DNA of 64,000 nt from Terfezia claveryi (GCA_015179025.1 WHUX01000008.1:62001-126000); one strand, 5' to 3'; numbered from the stretch's first letter, positions 49,299 through 61,700 are shown. A program made the numbers and translations. Notes: generated by a model not told the origin, from the letters alone.

Positions 49299-51306
49299 CT
49301 AAGAAGTATTAGCACATAGGGGGAATGTAACAAAAAGCTTCAAAAACAGAGGAAAATTATTGGGCATAGCAAGCCATAATTCTCTAAATGAAATCAACTA
49401 TATGAAGTTTTTGATATGGGAAACCTTTGCATGTAGAGCCAATTATACACGAATATTTGGCATATCGCTCCACAGGATGAAGCGGCAGCCCAAATCAGGA
49501 CTCCTAGAACACAGATCAGGTAGTACACTCGGTATAAGGCTGTTATTTGTGTACATATGTGTGTGATGTCCATAATCTGGCATCTCCCAAGCATACATAC
49601 ATAGGGTTCGGAGAAATATGAAAATGAAAATACCTGGATTTCCGCCTGAAGCGGAAGCAATCCTGCAGCCACTCTGGAAGCCGCATTTTGACTATGGTAG
49701 GTTGTGTATATTGTAAATAGCTGGTATTGAGGTTGCCACAACGTTAAACGATCATGAATTGGGAGGGGGCGGGTCGTGCACATATAGGGACGTCGGGGGC
49801 ACGCATACGTAAATTGGATATTTCCCCGCCTCCTCGTTAGATAAAAATCCTGAAGCCATAAGAGTTCCGAGACAAGGCCTATCAAATCAAAGTTTGCAGT
49901 CTACGTCCAGCATTATGTGATTGGTGATGCACATGCATTCATTCCACCACATTCGGCCTGTCCCGCACGTTTGGAGCAGGCAATGGCATGGTCATTTACT
50001 GCGAAAAGAAACAACCACTTTAGTAATATGGCCAGAATTTGGCTGGTCGGGAGTGGCAATATAGGGATAGATAGGAGTGGAGTGGGGAAAACCTGTGCTA
50101 GGAGAGTGAAAGAGTGAAGCTATGCTGGGGAGAACGAATCTTTGCTGGGAGAGCTAACCGGGCAAGCTGGCTAGTAAGATATGTTATGATCAGCGCGTTA
50201 TGAAAAGTGGGGACGCGTTGTGAAAAGCCGGGCAGGGAGATGCCATCCTCCTGTGGAGGTGTTGTGCCAACCAGACTAGGTACCTACAGTATACCGTAGT
50301 GTTGTATCTTAAACGACTAAGCGAATGGCAATTCTCACTTAAGCGAAGGGTTTTCTCGTTTTCTCGTATCGCATACCAAGCTATGAGCAAATTAGCGGTG
50401 ATTTTAGGTAAGTACCAGGATATCAAGTGCAGATCATTTCAGCCTTGTGCGGGAGAACATGACGATCGGGGTACCGTAGCGAAATACGGAAGAGGGCTCA
50501 ATTCCTTGGATGGGAACTGTATGGAACAAATGATATGGTGCAACGCGAGAATAAGTAGATGCCAGTTATTTTGTGCTGCGATGGGAATTTTACCCTCAAT
50601 CGACGCATAAAGTAGAAGGATATAAATGAGGGTAATTGTATTCATCTTGTTGATAATGTTGATCAACACGCTACTACGTTTGTAATAACTATAGGATACT
50701 CTTAACTAGCTGTCTAGTATGGATTTTGTAAATGAGAAGTAACAATAACATAAGTGTTGGACACTAGTTGATATCAGTAGTAAACTCAAAATCATATTAG
50801 TAGTCTTTAAAAAAGTAGTGTCTATTCCTATCATATAATGTCTTTGTCTATTCTCTCTTATTCTAGTCTTGTTAGGTTTATATGTATCATACAGGTAATA
50901 CTTATTATACTATAGTACAAGTACTGATGGATGACCAACGCTTGGCCAATGGTTGAACCTTGCACAAACCTTCCTTTAGCAAGTACATCTGCGATTTACA
51001 AATGTATTGCTAGAACGAATGCTTGGGAAATCAATAGACAGGTATACCTATGCACCGCTCTTCTGAGCTCAGAATGCGAATCACTAGACAATGATCAATG
51101 CGATATATACCTTACACTCTCTTTAAGCTATTGTATTTGCAATATTCGTATTGCTCTTATGCATGTAAAAGTTAACATGAGGGAGGTGCAAACATGGGGA
51201 AAATACTGCTTGATTTCATACATTCCTTTTATATTTGTAGAAAATTCTATTTAGAGGATATAGCGACAGAAGGGGAGTCTCCTCAACAGTAGTTAACATA
51301 TACAAA
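49299..51306. other. Region upstream of the NLR, no gene assigned
   Basis: The first exon of the NLR is probably within the first few hundred bases but could not be identified. A 163-codon minus-strand frame at 49394-49885 lacks domains. The rest is A+T-rich. Confidence 0.4.
50264..50278 (-). repeat. TAGTCTGGTTGGCAC core copy without flanking duplication
   Basis: The 15-base core is exact on the minus strand. The adjacent sequence cctcctgtggagg on its far side can form a small hairpin, as in other copies. No direct repeat flanks it. Confidence 0.6.
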
Positions 51307-51690
51307 CTAAAAGAACCAAAGACGCCTTGCTCTTATTGCTCTGACCTCAGCACTGATCGCATCTAGCCTAGCTCCGATCTCAGTATATCTAAGCTCAGCT
51401 CTGGCCTCAGCTCTGGCCACAACAGCTCCGATCTCAGTATATCTGAGCTCAGCTCTGGCCTCAGCAGCTCTGAGCTCAGTCAACTTTCCATCAAGCTTCG
51501 TTTGAAATTGTTCCTGCAGTTGCCATATTCCTACCAACTATGAAGTATCAATTAGTAACTTCAGAGTGTATATACAAACCTGAGGCATTACTAACGCCAG
51601 CAATACCATATACCACCATGAACCCTTGGTGCGTCCGGACGTATGAGTGCATTTCCCCTTGCTGCATCCGGACGTATGAGTGAAGTTCCC
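51307..51690 (-). CDS. Possible 3' exons of a small membrane coiled-coil protein
   Basis: A 231-bp terminal exon (51537-51307) encodes LVGIWQLQEQFQTKLDGKL, then two copies of RAELRYTEIGA within AEARAELRYTEIGA units, then LDAISAEVRAIRARR, as in an amphipathic coiled coil. A short 42-bp intron (51538-51579) joins it in phase to SWWYMVLLALVMPQ, which continues a hydrophobic segment. Upstream the same frame reads a Cys/Thr/Gly-rich tandem duplication (THTSGCSKGKC, THTSGRTKG). Another possible exon start, MLNQPIKGHRYVGLLGKLL near 51875, could not be connected in frame. The family is not recognised, and this may be a fragment. Confidence 0.3.
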
Positions 51691-52231
51691 CCTTATCGGA
51701 TAGCCAATGATTATACGAATGGGCGTTCTATGCCTACATATATCTTAGGATGTCACCTGTAAATCACTCTTCATTGTATTGCACTTACCTGCGTATTCAC
51801 TCGCCTTCGCAACAATTTCCCGAGGAGTCCAACATACCGATGGCCTTTGATAGGCTGGTTGAGCATTGCTGACGAAGCGGACAGAAACGAGACTGGAGAG
51901 AGTACGTAGACAGGATCGCTGGGATGGGGGGAGAATGTATGTAGACAGGATCCCTGGGGAGAGAATGAAAAGCAGTAAAAAAAGGGAGGATGGAGGGTTT
52001 ATATAGGCGTTTGCATCGGCTGGCAGGCACTAAGCCAAGCCCGATGGGTCACATGCCGAGCACTAAGTAACCTAAGCCCACAAAACTGTTGAAAAGCACG
52101 TGAGTCATATATATCATACAACAATTGTGAAGATCGAGTAGATTCAACTTCACAAAGGAAAATTGGTACATTTGCATGAAGTAGGCTCTTAGTGACTTTA
52201 GTTGCTAACTAATATGATCTAATAAGATCCT
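51691..52231. other. Spacer, only an unconnected possible exon
   Basis: Near 51875 a minus-strand peptide of about 26 codons ends at a good GTAAGT donor, but no acceptor in suitable phase was found. Two near-identical ggatcgctggg/ggatccctggg segments lie at 51910-51965. Nothing else is supported. Confidence 0.4.
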
Positions 52232-52286
52232 AGAAATAGCATAGTCTCGGGTAGTCTGGTTGTCGGGTGCCGAGACTGGAAATAGC
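52232..52286 (+). repeat. Micro-insert copy (37 bp, nested hairpin) with perfect 9-bp duplication
   Basis: The insert at 52241-52277 begins TAGTCTCGGG, contains the core TAGTCTGGTTG and ends GGTGCCGAGACTG. AGTCTCGG and CCGAGACT form inverted arms around the core. It is flanked on both sides by gaaatagca (52232-52240 and 52278-52286). Confidence 0.75.
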
Positions 52287-52915
52287 ACCATACTTACCTA
52301 CCAGTTGACCAACATTCTAGCCCAATCTAGATTAATCCAATAGTTTATTTGACCAATTCCATCACATTCTATAAACAAAAAAACAAAAACAAAACAAAAT
52401 ACTTGAAGTTCCGGAACATTCTCCTTTTTATCATAATCATTACCGAAACTCGTGGTTATCCTTCACAATCCAGTTTCTCCCGTATATCTCGTAGAATTGG
52501 CTTGTGTTCTAGGACATGAGGCATTGACTGCTGGCCGATAGAGATATTGATCTGGAAGATTTTCGGGTTCGCTGGGAAGGAACTATAAAGGATTGAATAG
52601 GTAAATCGCTTGAAGCATAAGTACTCAGTCTCTTAACTGTGACCTAAGTAGGGCTAGTAGTGCGGTACCGGACCTTTTGGAGCATACTTGCCGATGTTAC
52701 TCCATATTCCCCAATCACTTTTATCTAGCTATAGTTATATACACCACGCAAGGCATGAAGGCAAGACAAACTATTACAAAAGAGCATTAAAAAATAACTA
52801 TAATATACATAAACCCTCATCCTTCTTACCTCACCGTGGTATCAAACCACATCACCATAACTATCACCCTCTCCCACAAAGTAGTCAGCAATAGTCATTA
52901 CACTCCCCATCTCAC
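52287..52915. other. 3' flank of the helicase gene, no gene seen
   Basis: This A+T-rich stretch lies downstream of the helicase stop on the minus strand. It should contain that gene's 3' UTR. An A-rich tract lies at 52374-52400. Confidence 0.5.
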
Positions 52916-55900
52916 CTACTCCTCCACAACCCACCCACCCCCCCTCTTCACCATCCTCACCTTCTCCACGCCCAACTCCCACCCCCTATCACCCGCCCCA
53001 CCCTCCCTCCTCAAAATCCTCTGACACCACACCTCCTTTTTCAACCCACCCTCCCCCCCCTCCTCCCCCTCCCCACCCACACTAACCTTTCCTCCCAATG
53101 GCTTTCCCCACCTAAGCAACCTCGTCCCCTTTGCCAACCCCGCAACAACATTCCCACTCTCCACCCCCGTCAGCACAATCATCCTCACCCTTTTCTCCCC
53201 CGTAATTACTACTGCGTTGCCCGGGGTGGTGAGGGTAGAGTAGATTACAAATTTCGGGGCGTTGGTAGGGTGGATTTGGGAAAGGGTAGAGGTGGGGTGA
53301 ATGTATGCGTAAGCGGTTAAATCGGTGGTGGAGTGGGGGTGGAGGGGGGCGTAGGGGATTTTAGTTGTGTTAGTGTATTTTCTTAAGGGTGGGAGGGGCT
53401 CGGTGGTACCGGTGGTGGTGGGGGGAGCAAGTCGGCGCGGATGGCGATTTGGTCTATGAAGCCTGCTGCGATGATCTGCTTTATTGCTTTAATCTGGACT
53501 GTAGTTGGGGGCTCCAAGACCAGCGGCTTGGACTTATTTGGGGTAGGTACTGAGCTGGGGCAATTAGCCTTGACAATATTAGATAATTGTTTTCTTAGCC
53601 GCCGCGTCTCAATCATCCCTTTATATCTGATAAAGAGTTTCTGACTCCAGGCCTCCGCTGCAGAAGGACCTTTCGTAGAGTACTCATATTCGAATGCGCA
53701 CACAGCAGAGAGAAGCACAAGGATGTCTGTTTGCGGGTCGAGATGTGTGAAAACTCGGCGCGAGGCGTAGTATGCTTTGCAGGCGGATTGTGCATGGGTT
53801 GCTGTAAGGTTTTGCTGGTTTGTTGGGGCGGGTTTAGATGTATCTCCGTCGGGGTCACCCTCATCGGTATCGTCGGTAGTGGGAAGGTTAAGCTGGTGTT
53901 CAGGAATGAATAGTTCTCCGATTGACAGTGCTGCGACAATGGCAATGACATATGGTAGACAACCATGTTGCTGTCCTATAATCAGGATCTTTGCAAATCT
54001 CGGTGGAAGAGGAAACATCGCCATCGTCCTCCCTATATCCGTCAACATCCCCCCCCCCCTCCCCCCGCATCCCACAGCCCCGTACTAGTACTAGGTGCTT
54101 TCAACGCTCCCAAATACCCCAATACCCTCTCTGCCCTCCTCAACTCCTCCTTGCTAGGCGGGGTAGGAAATGGGAAATTCACCACTTTCTCAATATTCAT
54201 CCCTTTCATCTGCAGCACCACGCCCTCAATCGGCATACCTAGAATCTCTGGGTCAGAAAATTGCTTGAAATCGCGCTCAAACACCGCAGAGCTATATAAT
54301 CTATAACAGTGTCCTGGGCCCGTTCGCCCTGCACGACCAGCCCGCTGAGCGGCGGAGGCTTTGGAGACCCATGTGATATCGTAGGAGGTGACTCCTGTGA
54401 ATTTATTGTACGTGCGGGACTTGACGCGGCCGGTGTCGACAACGTAGCGGATGTTTGGGATTGTGAGGGAGGTTTCGGCGATGTTAGTGGCTAGAACGCA
54501 GAGTCTGTGCCCGGGGGGAGGGGGGGCAAAGATGCGAAGTTGTTGGTCGGTCGGGAGGAGGGAGTAGAGGGGAAGAATGTGCAGTGGAGCTGTGGATGCG
54601 CTATGGGTTGAGGAGGAAGATTCTTTATCTTTATCTTCGTGCTCGGCCCCACCTAAATCTGATTCATTGTCAGAGTCAGAGAGGAAGTCGATGTCGTCGT
54701 TGACTCTTTCATCATCATCGTCAATTAAGGGTTTATGTATGCTCGAGTCACTGTGAGTAGTAAGCTCCACATCCTCTGTTTCCACCACTGCCTCACTAGC
54801 TAAAATCTTGACCTTAGGCTCCTTCTCATTTCTCTCCTCTTCATCCTTCTCCGCCTTTTGTAAGGGGAATTTTTTCTTTAACTTCTTCATCAAGTACTGA
54901 ATCTCGTTCTGGCCCGTGAGGAACACAAGAATGCCCCCTGACGGAAGTTGGCGGTGCATTTTACATATCTTTTTGTATGCCTCGTCGACGTAGTCCCGCG
55001 CGGTGCGGCGAGAGAAGTGCATTGAGACGGGGAACTGGCGGGCTTCGGCGTTGAAGACGGGAGGGGGGTTGGAGAAGAGGGATTTATTTTCGGTGAAGTC
55101 AGAGACGCGGAGGGTGGCGGACATGATGATTAATTTTAAAAGCTGTTGATGTTAGTTATAGGTGAGGACATTGGCTGGGTTCAGGGTGCTAAGGAAGCAA
55201 CCAACCTTTGTTTTGGTAGGATCTTGTTTGTGCATTTCCTCCCGTAGCCTGACGACTCTGCTCATTATACCAATCAAGATATCTGTGTTGACACCTCTCT
55301 CATGTGCCTCATCAATAATAATTGCACTGTATTTGGTCAACAAGAAATCCCGTGCTAGCTCCCTGAGCAAAACACCATCCGTCATGAACTTAATGGCAGT
55401 CTCAGGGCCTACAGTCCCCTCAAACCGAATCTGGTACCCCACTTTGCCCTTGTGGTCTTCTCCCAGCTCCTCTTGAACACGCTTCGCCATACTCACAGCA
55501 GCAACACGACGTGGCTGTGTAATTCCAATCATGCCGGGGCTATCAGGAGCCTTTGAATGCCCGTATCCCGCCTCATAGAGAAACTGCGGTACCTGGGTAG
55601 TCTTTCCGGAACCAGTAGCACCGCATATGACAACCGTTGAGTTTGCAGAGATCGTCTCCATGATGGGCTGTTCAAGGGCAACGATAGGGAGGTTAAGACG
55701 GGAGAGTTGGATTTCTTCGGGACGGTTAACGATGACGAAGGAAGCAGGTTTTTGGGGGCTGGAGGACGCGGGCATGGGATCTGGAGCGGGGGAGGTGGAG
55801 GATGCACGCCGGGGGAGGGTTACTCCGGGTGGGAGCTTGGGGAATATGGGGATGCTGTTTTCGGGTTTTGGTTCGTCAACGCCGAGGGCTTTGAGGCGGG

Positions 55901-57041
55901 CGGATTCGGCCCAGGCTTTAAAGGCGGAGGCGGCGGCAGAGGTACCTTTTTTCAGGCGGGGGACGGGAGCATCGTCGGATTCAGATTCGCCGGCGTCAGG
56001 GCCGCCATCATCAGAGTCATTGCCATCATCAAATCCATCTTTGTCATCATCTGAGCTGCTTTCTTCGGCTTCGTCTGAACTGCCATCCTCACCTTCGCTA
56101 CTCTCTTCTTTGATAGAGTCACTGAACCCATTCCATTCTTCTGCTTCCTCCTCCTCGGACTCATACTCGGACTCTGACTCTGACTCTTCCCCTTCACCGT
56201 CCCCATCCATGGATGTATCTTCGTCCTCACCCTCACTCTCCCCTTCACTCTCTGTATCTGGCTTGTTGTAATCGTATTTTACCGGTGCTGGTGTTGCTCG
56301 TACAAGCTCCTGGGGGGCCTTCGTTCTCTTGATTTTCTTTATAATCGGTTTCCCTGATTCATCCACCTCCAGAGGCCGTTTAAGTCCACCACCAATATTC
56401 GTGACATAAAACGACTGCTCCAGTAGTGCCCTCTCCCTTGCCGCACTATCCATATTTGGCTGCTTCTGTGTAACTTCACTACCCCCCTCCTCCGTCTTTT
56501 TCTGCTCCATCAGACTTTCTTTCTCTCCCTGCTCCACCACAACCTCCTCCAGCGTCTCTTCATCCTCCTTCACCCTCCTCCTCTTCCCCATTACCTCGTC
56601 CCACTCCTCCACCCCCCTCACATGCCTCTCCACAAACAACACCTCCTCCGCTCCGGTTCCGCTCAACCCCGCCTCCACCTGCTTCAACGCCCTCCGAACC
56701 TTCTCCTTTTTCGTTTCCCTCGCCTTCCCAATATCCCTCGCACTAACAAACAGGCTCGTATCAACTTTCGCCTCTGCCAATTTTGCAAGAAGTGTGTTGG
56801 TTTCTTCCTTCCGAAGTTTGTTCTCGATGTACTTGTTTAGTCGTTTGGCCTTTTTCGAGGACATTTTTGGCGGGGCAAGGGTTCTGAGGAGCTCGGAACG
56901 GCGCTGGGCCTTTATAGAGGCGTCGGGAATGATAACGTCGGCATTGGGGTCCTGGGAGTGGGTGGGTTGCTCTTGCTGGAGCTGCTGGGCTTTGCGGCGC
57001 TGTTTGCGCTCGCGGGTGGGCTTGAAGGATATGCGGGCCAT
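52916..57041 (-). CDS. ECM16: DEAH-box RNA helicase of the Dhr1/Ecm16 (DHX37) type
   Basis: Exon 1 is 57041-55206. A 63-bp intron follows, and exon 2 is 55142-52916. In yeast this nucleolar ATPase acts on the U3 snoRNA/18S pre-rRNA of the small-subunit processome. The N-terminus is basic with SSKKAKRLNKYIENKLRKEE. A long acidic region with DEDTSMDGDGEGEE-type repeats follows. Walker A GATGSGKTTQVPQF lies at about residue 472, DEAH in IIIDEAHERGVNTDIL at about 580, SATLR at about 618, and motif VI QRAGRAGRTGPGHCYRLY at about 880. HA2 and a C-terminal OB-fold region complete it. Exon 2 contains two apparent single-base losses. One is in a G11 run at 54049-54059 on the plus strand as C11. The other is in a C6 run just after IAIRADLL, near 53420. 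Adding one base at each restores one continuous frame of 1,354 aa and rejoins the C-terminal 90 residues (52916-53188). Confidence 0.92.
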
Positions 57042-58577
57042 CGTGGTGGTGCCCCGGTATATGTATCGGTGCTGCGAGAGCGGGGGATGGGGGGATGTTG
57101 TTGGAAGGAGGGGGGGGGGGTTGCAGAATTGCTTCGGTGAAGCGGGAACATGGTGATCTTGGCACAGCTTTTTTGGTAGCGCACAGCCAAGCTGTACCCA
57201 TTTGTTGATTTCAACACGATTACCCTGAACTCATCCGTTGAAGCGAGAGCCCAAAAATATGAACATGATACCTACTTGTTATACCGCACCAGCGTTAACG
57301 ACCCCCCCGCGCCCAATGCACGGAATGCTGTAGAGTACTCCAAAGCAGCTGGGAGAGTGTCTGACCATACTGTATTAGACCGGACAAACGGACAGACTCA
57401 AAAATGCGGCGGGATCGGCCGTAAAGGAAATTGGATCAGGGCTTCTGGCGGCAGCGCATTGTGGGGATCCCTCGCTGCACAGTTGGGGCTACATGTACCG
57501 TGCGTATATTTATTGCCAGCTTGAGCGGTTGGGCACATGCATACTGTACAGTTACGAAGCTACGAGGACACATAGACATATATGCCAGTTGTTGCTCCTG
57601 TTGCTGGCATCGCATACCGCAGTGTAGAGAGTACCTGTGAATAGTGGGGATAATAATTGTGATTGCTACCGGTACAGCAGGTACCGTGGGTTACCGTACC
57701 CAGGAGGGTACTTGTGGGTACCGTACGTAGGCCGGGCAGGTGTACGCTGTAGCTGTACACTGTACGTAGACTCTGCTTCCTCCGCTCCCCTCCTTATCCC
57801 CCATATCCCCACCGTCTATTATCCCCCCTTCAGCTATCCCCCCTTCAATCACACGCCCGTGATCACCATCACGGCCACGACGTATTTAAACCCATCTCCA
57901 ACAAACTCAAAGAAACAAACTGTGCATCTTCCCCAACCAAATACCCCCTGTTGACCAGACCAGCGTGCAGACAGACCCTCCCCGCAAACCCTGCCATCTG
58001 CAGCCTTTTCATAGGAGCCAGCACCCCTGCTGCCTTGGATTGTCGCACGAGACGAGATTCGTTCCAATTTATTTTTATTATTATTACATGGCTGGCTGGC
58101 TGGCTGGGAGGGCGATCTTGTGGCAGAGTTACCTCGACGCCATTGTGGTGGCACGTTGATTCTCTCTCACAACTTCAACTTCTTCGCCAGCGAAAGCCAT
58201 TTTCGGGCCTGATGCGAAGGAAGGCCGAAACTCTTGAAAACTGAAGACGATTGGTGTGCAGGACTGGCCAGCTCGAGATAGTTTACCATTCGACAAAAGC
58301 TCGACGGCAAAGGTAGTAATACTGATCATTATCGCAAACGGACAGACGGTGGATAGTTTACAGGTTAACAAGGAGATATACAGAGAGGTCAGAACAGATT
58401 ACCCGACGGGAAGGGGCATTGGCTTTTTGTCCGAGTTGTCAATTGACGTTGGGTTGCTTTTGCAGGCGATACTGTCTCGATCGGAGGATTTAGAATATCA
58501 ACGGCACTTTCTGAAGGATACATCAAGGCTCGAACAGCCCTCAAACCCCACGGACGACGACCCCATATTGCCTGTGC
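57042..58577. other. Divergent promoter region with GTAC-rich palindromes
   Basis: The helicase (minus) and the large charged-helix gene (plus) diverge from here. A dense block of GGTACC, CCGTACC and TGTACA-like motifs lies at 57670-57770. A (GGCT)n run lies near 58088-58106, and G/C-rich homopolymers occur near 57110. Open frames at 57276-58996 overlap in several phases and are unsupported. Confidence 0.5.
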
Positions 58578-58713
58578 ATGAGTCAGGCTTCACTAATTCA
58601 CCAATATACATACGTAGCACAGCAACCTCCAACCACAATCCCCCGTGCATGCCCATACATAACCACCGCACAATCTCACCGCCCACCGCCCACCACCCAC
58701 CTCATCCCTCATC

Positions 58714-61700
58714 ATGTCCCACTCCCCCCACCCCAACCCTGGCCCGCCCACCGCTCCACCCCCCTCTCCTCCCGCGTCCCTTCGCATTCCCATCCCCGGC
58801 CCCCTCCCCCACTAACCCACCTCACCACCCCCTTCTCGACCACGTCCTCCACCTACTCCACCTCCCCCACTCACTCCCCCACGCGCTCCCTCCCCGGCTC
58901 TACCACCTCCTCTATCTCCCGCTACTCCTTGCGCATCCGAACCCTCGTCTCCTCCGACCCGCTCCTCTCGCGGCTCACCCCACAAACAATCCATAAGCTC
59001 GCACAAGACGAATCCCTTGGCTTCACCCCTGGCGAACGGGATGTATGCATTCGTGCTGCGGAGGCGGGGGCCAGAATTGGCGGGTGGGTGAGGGAGGTGG
59101 AGGGATGGACGAGGGCATGGGAGGTTAAAGTCCGGAGCGCACGGGAGCGGATGCAAAAGCAAAAGCCTCGTGAGAATAATGTTGAATATGTCAAGGGCGG
59201 GGAAGGATTCCTCCCGCGGAGGAAACCTCTCAGGAGGAACCGCAAACCTAGTCTGGTTGGCACCCGCAAACCCACCAACGGTGGAGATGCAGCTACACGG
59301 GAAGACGAGGCTGACTCAATGTCCCTATCCAAATGGACCTTTGTAGAAGAAAATATCAGACCCATACATAACCAGAGGGGCTTATTCGGCGGAGGAGAGG
59401 ATAGAGGCAGCGCAGATAACTCTCCCACCACATCTCTTCCCGCGTCACGAACTGCCTCTTGGGGCGCTGCTACCTCCTCCGCAGGCGCATCTTGGGTTAC
59501 TCCAGGCCCTAAAAAACGCCCTTCGGTGTCGACATTAAACTTCCCCTCTCCGGGTTCGCCCTTGAGTCTCCGCCCGAGTACTGCTAAGACGTCCTCATCT
59601 GGCGGCAATGGCTTAGGCACTACGGGGGCGAGGTCACAGGATAAGTGGACAGACCTTGGCTCCCCGAGTTCACAAAAGAAACGGAGTTTTCCAATCCAAC
59701 CGAGCCGACTCAGTACTATTTCTGCGACAGAAGGCGATGATATTAAGGACGATAATACCCGCGCAGAATCCCCCTCCAACGAGAGCATCATCCGCGGCAC
59801 CCCCGGTTCCGAAACCTGCTCCGATCTCGCAGCCTCAGATGATTCTGCTAGTACTACATCCTCCGGCAGCACCACCTATTGGGGCTGCCTCCCCGCGTCC
59901 ACGGTCCTCCGGTACGAGGAGCGCATCGAAGAAATCCGCTGTCAAATCGACGATCTCGACATTGAAGGTCTCAAGTCCGCAGTCTTGACTTACAGACCAC
60001 TAACTTATCCCCTCAGTGACCCATCTGCAATCATTGCAGCGACGACGTTACAATTACTACCACCCCTAGCGAGATTGACCAATTTACTTAGTACGTGGGC
60101 GGTCAGGATTGCCGTGTTGAAGATTGTGCCATTGTTTTTGAAGTGGCTTACGGAGGGGCAGGAGACGCTGGAGGAGGGGGTTGCGAGGATTGAGGGTGCT
60201 TCTTCGTCGGGATTTGATGATTTAGATGTTGATGGAGCGGGGGAGAAGGAGTTTAGTGAAGATGAATATAATCTACTGATGGACAGTCTTGATAGTAAGA
60301 TTGTCACTGCGGGGAGGATAATGGATATGATGCTCGACGCACTCGATGGGCGGGAGGATACTCTCCCCGATGAATGGATCTCGCGTATGGAAAGTCTGGA
60401 AGAAGGGTATAGTAATTGGGTTGTGGACGGGGAGAGGTTAGTCCTGGAAACTCGTCTCCGGGCGTGGGATACTGAGGATCGGAAGGTTGCGATGGAGGAG
60501 GAGAGGAGAATGAAGGTTATGATGGCTAGAAAGGACTCGCTGATGTGGGAGCGGGAGAAAGTACGGGAGGAAGCGAAGGCGGAGGAAGAGAGGGCTATGG
60601 AGGTTGTGAGGGCTGCGGAGGAGAGGGTTGATGGGTTAAGGGAGATGCTGGATGGGGCGGAGAGGGCGGCGGAGGAGGTGGTTGGGGATGAGGAGGGGAG
60701 TTATCCCGAATTGCCTGAGGGGGAGGAGGAGAGTCTGTTGGAGAGAGTTGAGAGATTGAGTCGGCCGAATACATTTAGGCCGGAAGAGAGTGATGAGGAT
60801 TTTAGGACTGAGGAGGATAGTGCGAGTCATTATACAGATGAGGAAGAGGAGGAGGAGGAGGAGGAGGAGGAGGAGGAGGATGAGGATGAGGATGAGGATG
60901 AGGATGAGGATGATGAAGAGGAAGAGGGCTTGAAGCGTGTGGTGGTCTCGAGAGGGAGATTGGCGTCCTCACAAAATCATCCTCCCCCACTACCACCTCC
61001 CCCAGCTAATCCTACGGACATATTGACCTCCGTCAAACCTAAATCTGGTATCGACTCTGGCTTGTTGATAATTACTCCTATTTCGACTACCGCACCACTC
61101 CCCTCGCCCTCAGTAGAGGAGAAGAATAAGCTTCTTGCCGCCGAGGAAGCGGAAGAAGCCCAGCGGCTCAGATTATTCAAGGAATCACAGGAAGCACATA
61201 GCGCCGCCGAGGCGGCCCGCCTTGCAAAGGGAAAGGAAAAGGCCGAAGTCGGCGCCGCCGCCGAAGAAGCCCGTATAGCAGAGGAAGCCCGTCTCGCCGA
61301 AGCCGAAGCCTTGCGCATCCTCGAAGAGGAATTCCGCTTCGCAGAGGAAAAGCGCCTCGCGGCCATCCCCGGCGAGAAAACCCGTGAGCGGGTCGCTGTC
61401 CTCGAGGAAGCCGAGCGGCGACGTCGCGAGGAAGAAGCAGAAGCTATTCGTCTACGTGGACTTGAAATCACCACTACCAGCAGCAGTAACCTCGGCAAGT
61501 TACTCACGAGAATGAGTGGGAATAGTAGAATCACTAGTACACCTCCCCCACTAAGCCCCGTGTCGAGAACGAGTTCATTCAGGATTGGTGGGCCAAGGCC
61601 AATGAGTCCGATTGAGAGGATGGGGAGCCCGGTGGTGGGATCGCCTTCGATTTCGAGGTCGGGTTCGTTTAGGATGCAGTTGGAGTATGGCGAGGGCGGG

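Noticed and set aside
49394..49885. 163-codon minus-strand frame as N-terminal exon of the NLR
   Set aside because: It has no similarity to NLR N-termini, and no donor in the right phase joins it to the acceptor at 49298.
58922..59875. 317-codon minus-strand frame
   Set aside because: It is a shadow of the plus-strand gene. No domain is visible, and the plus-strand frame is much longer.
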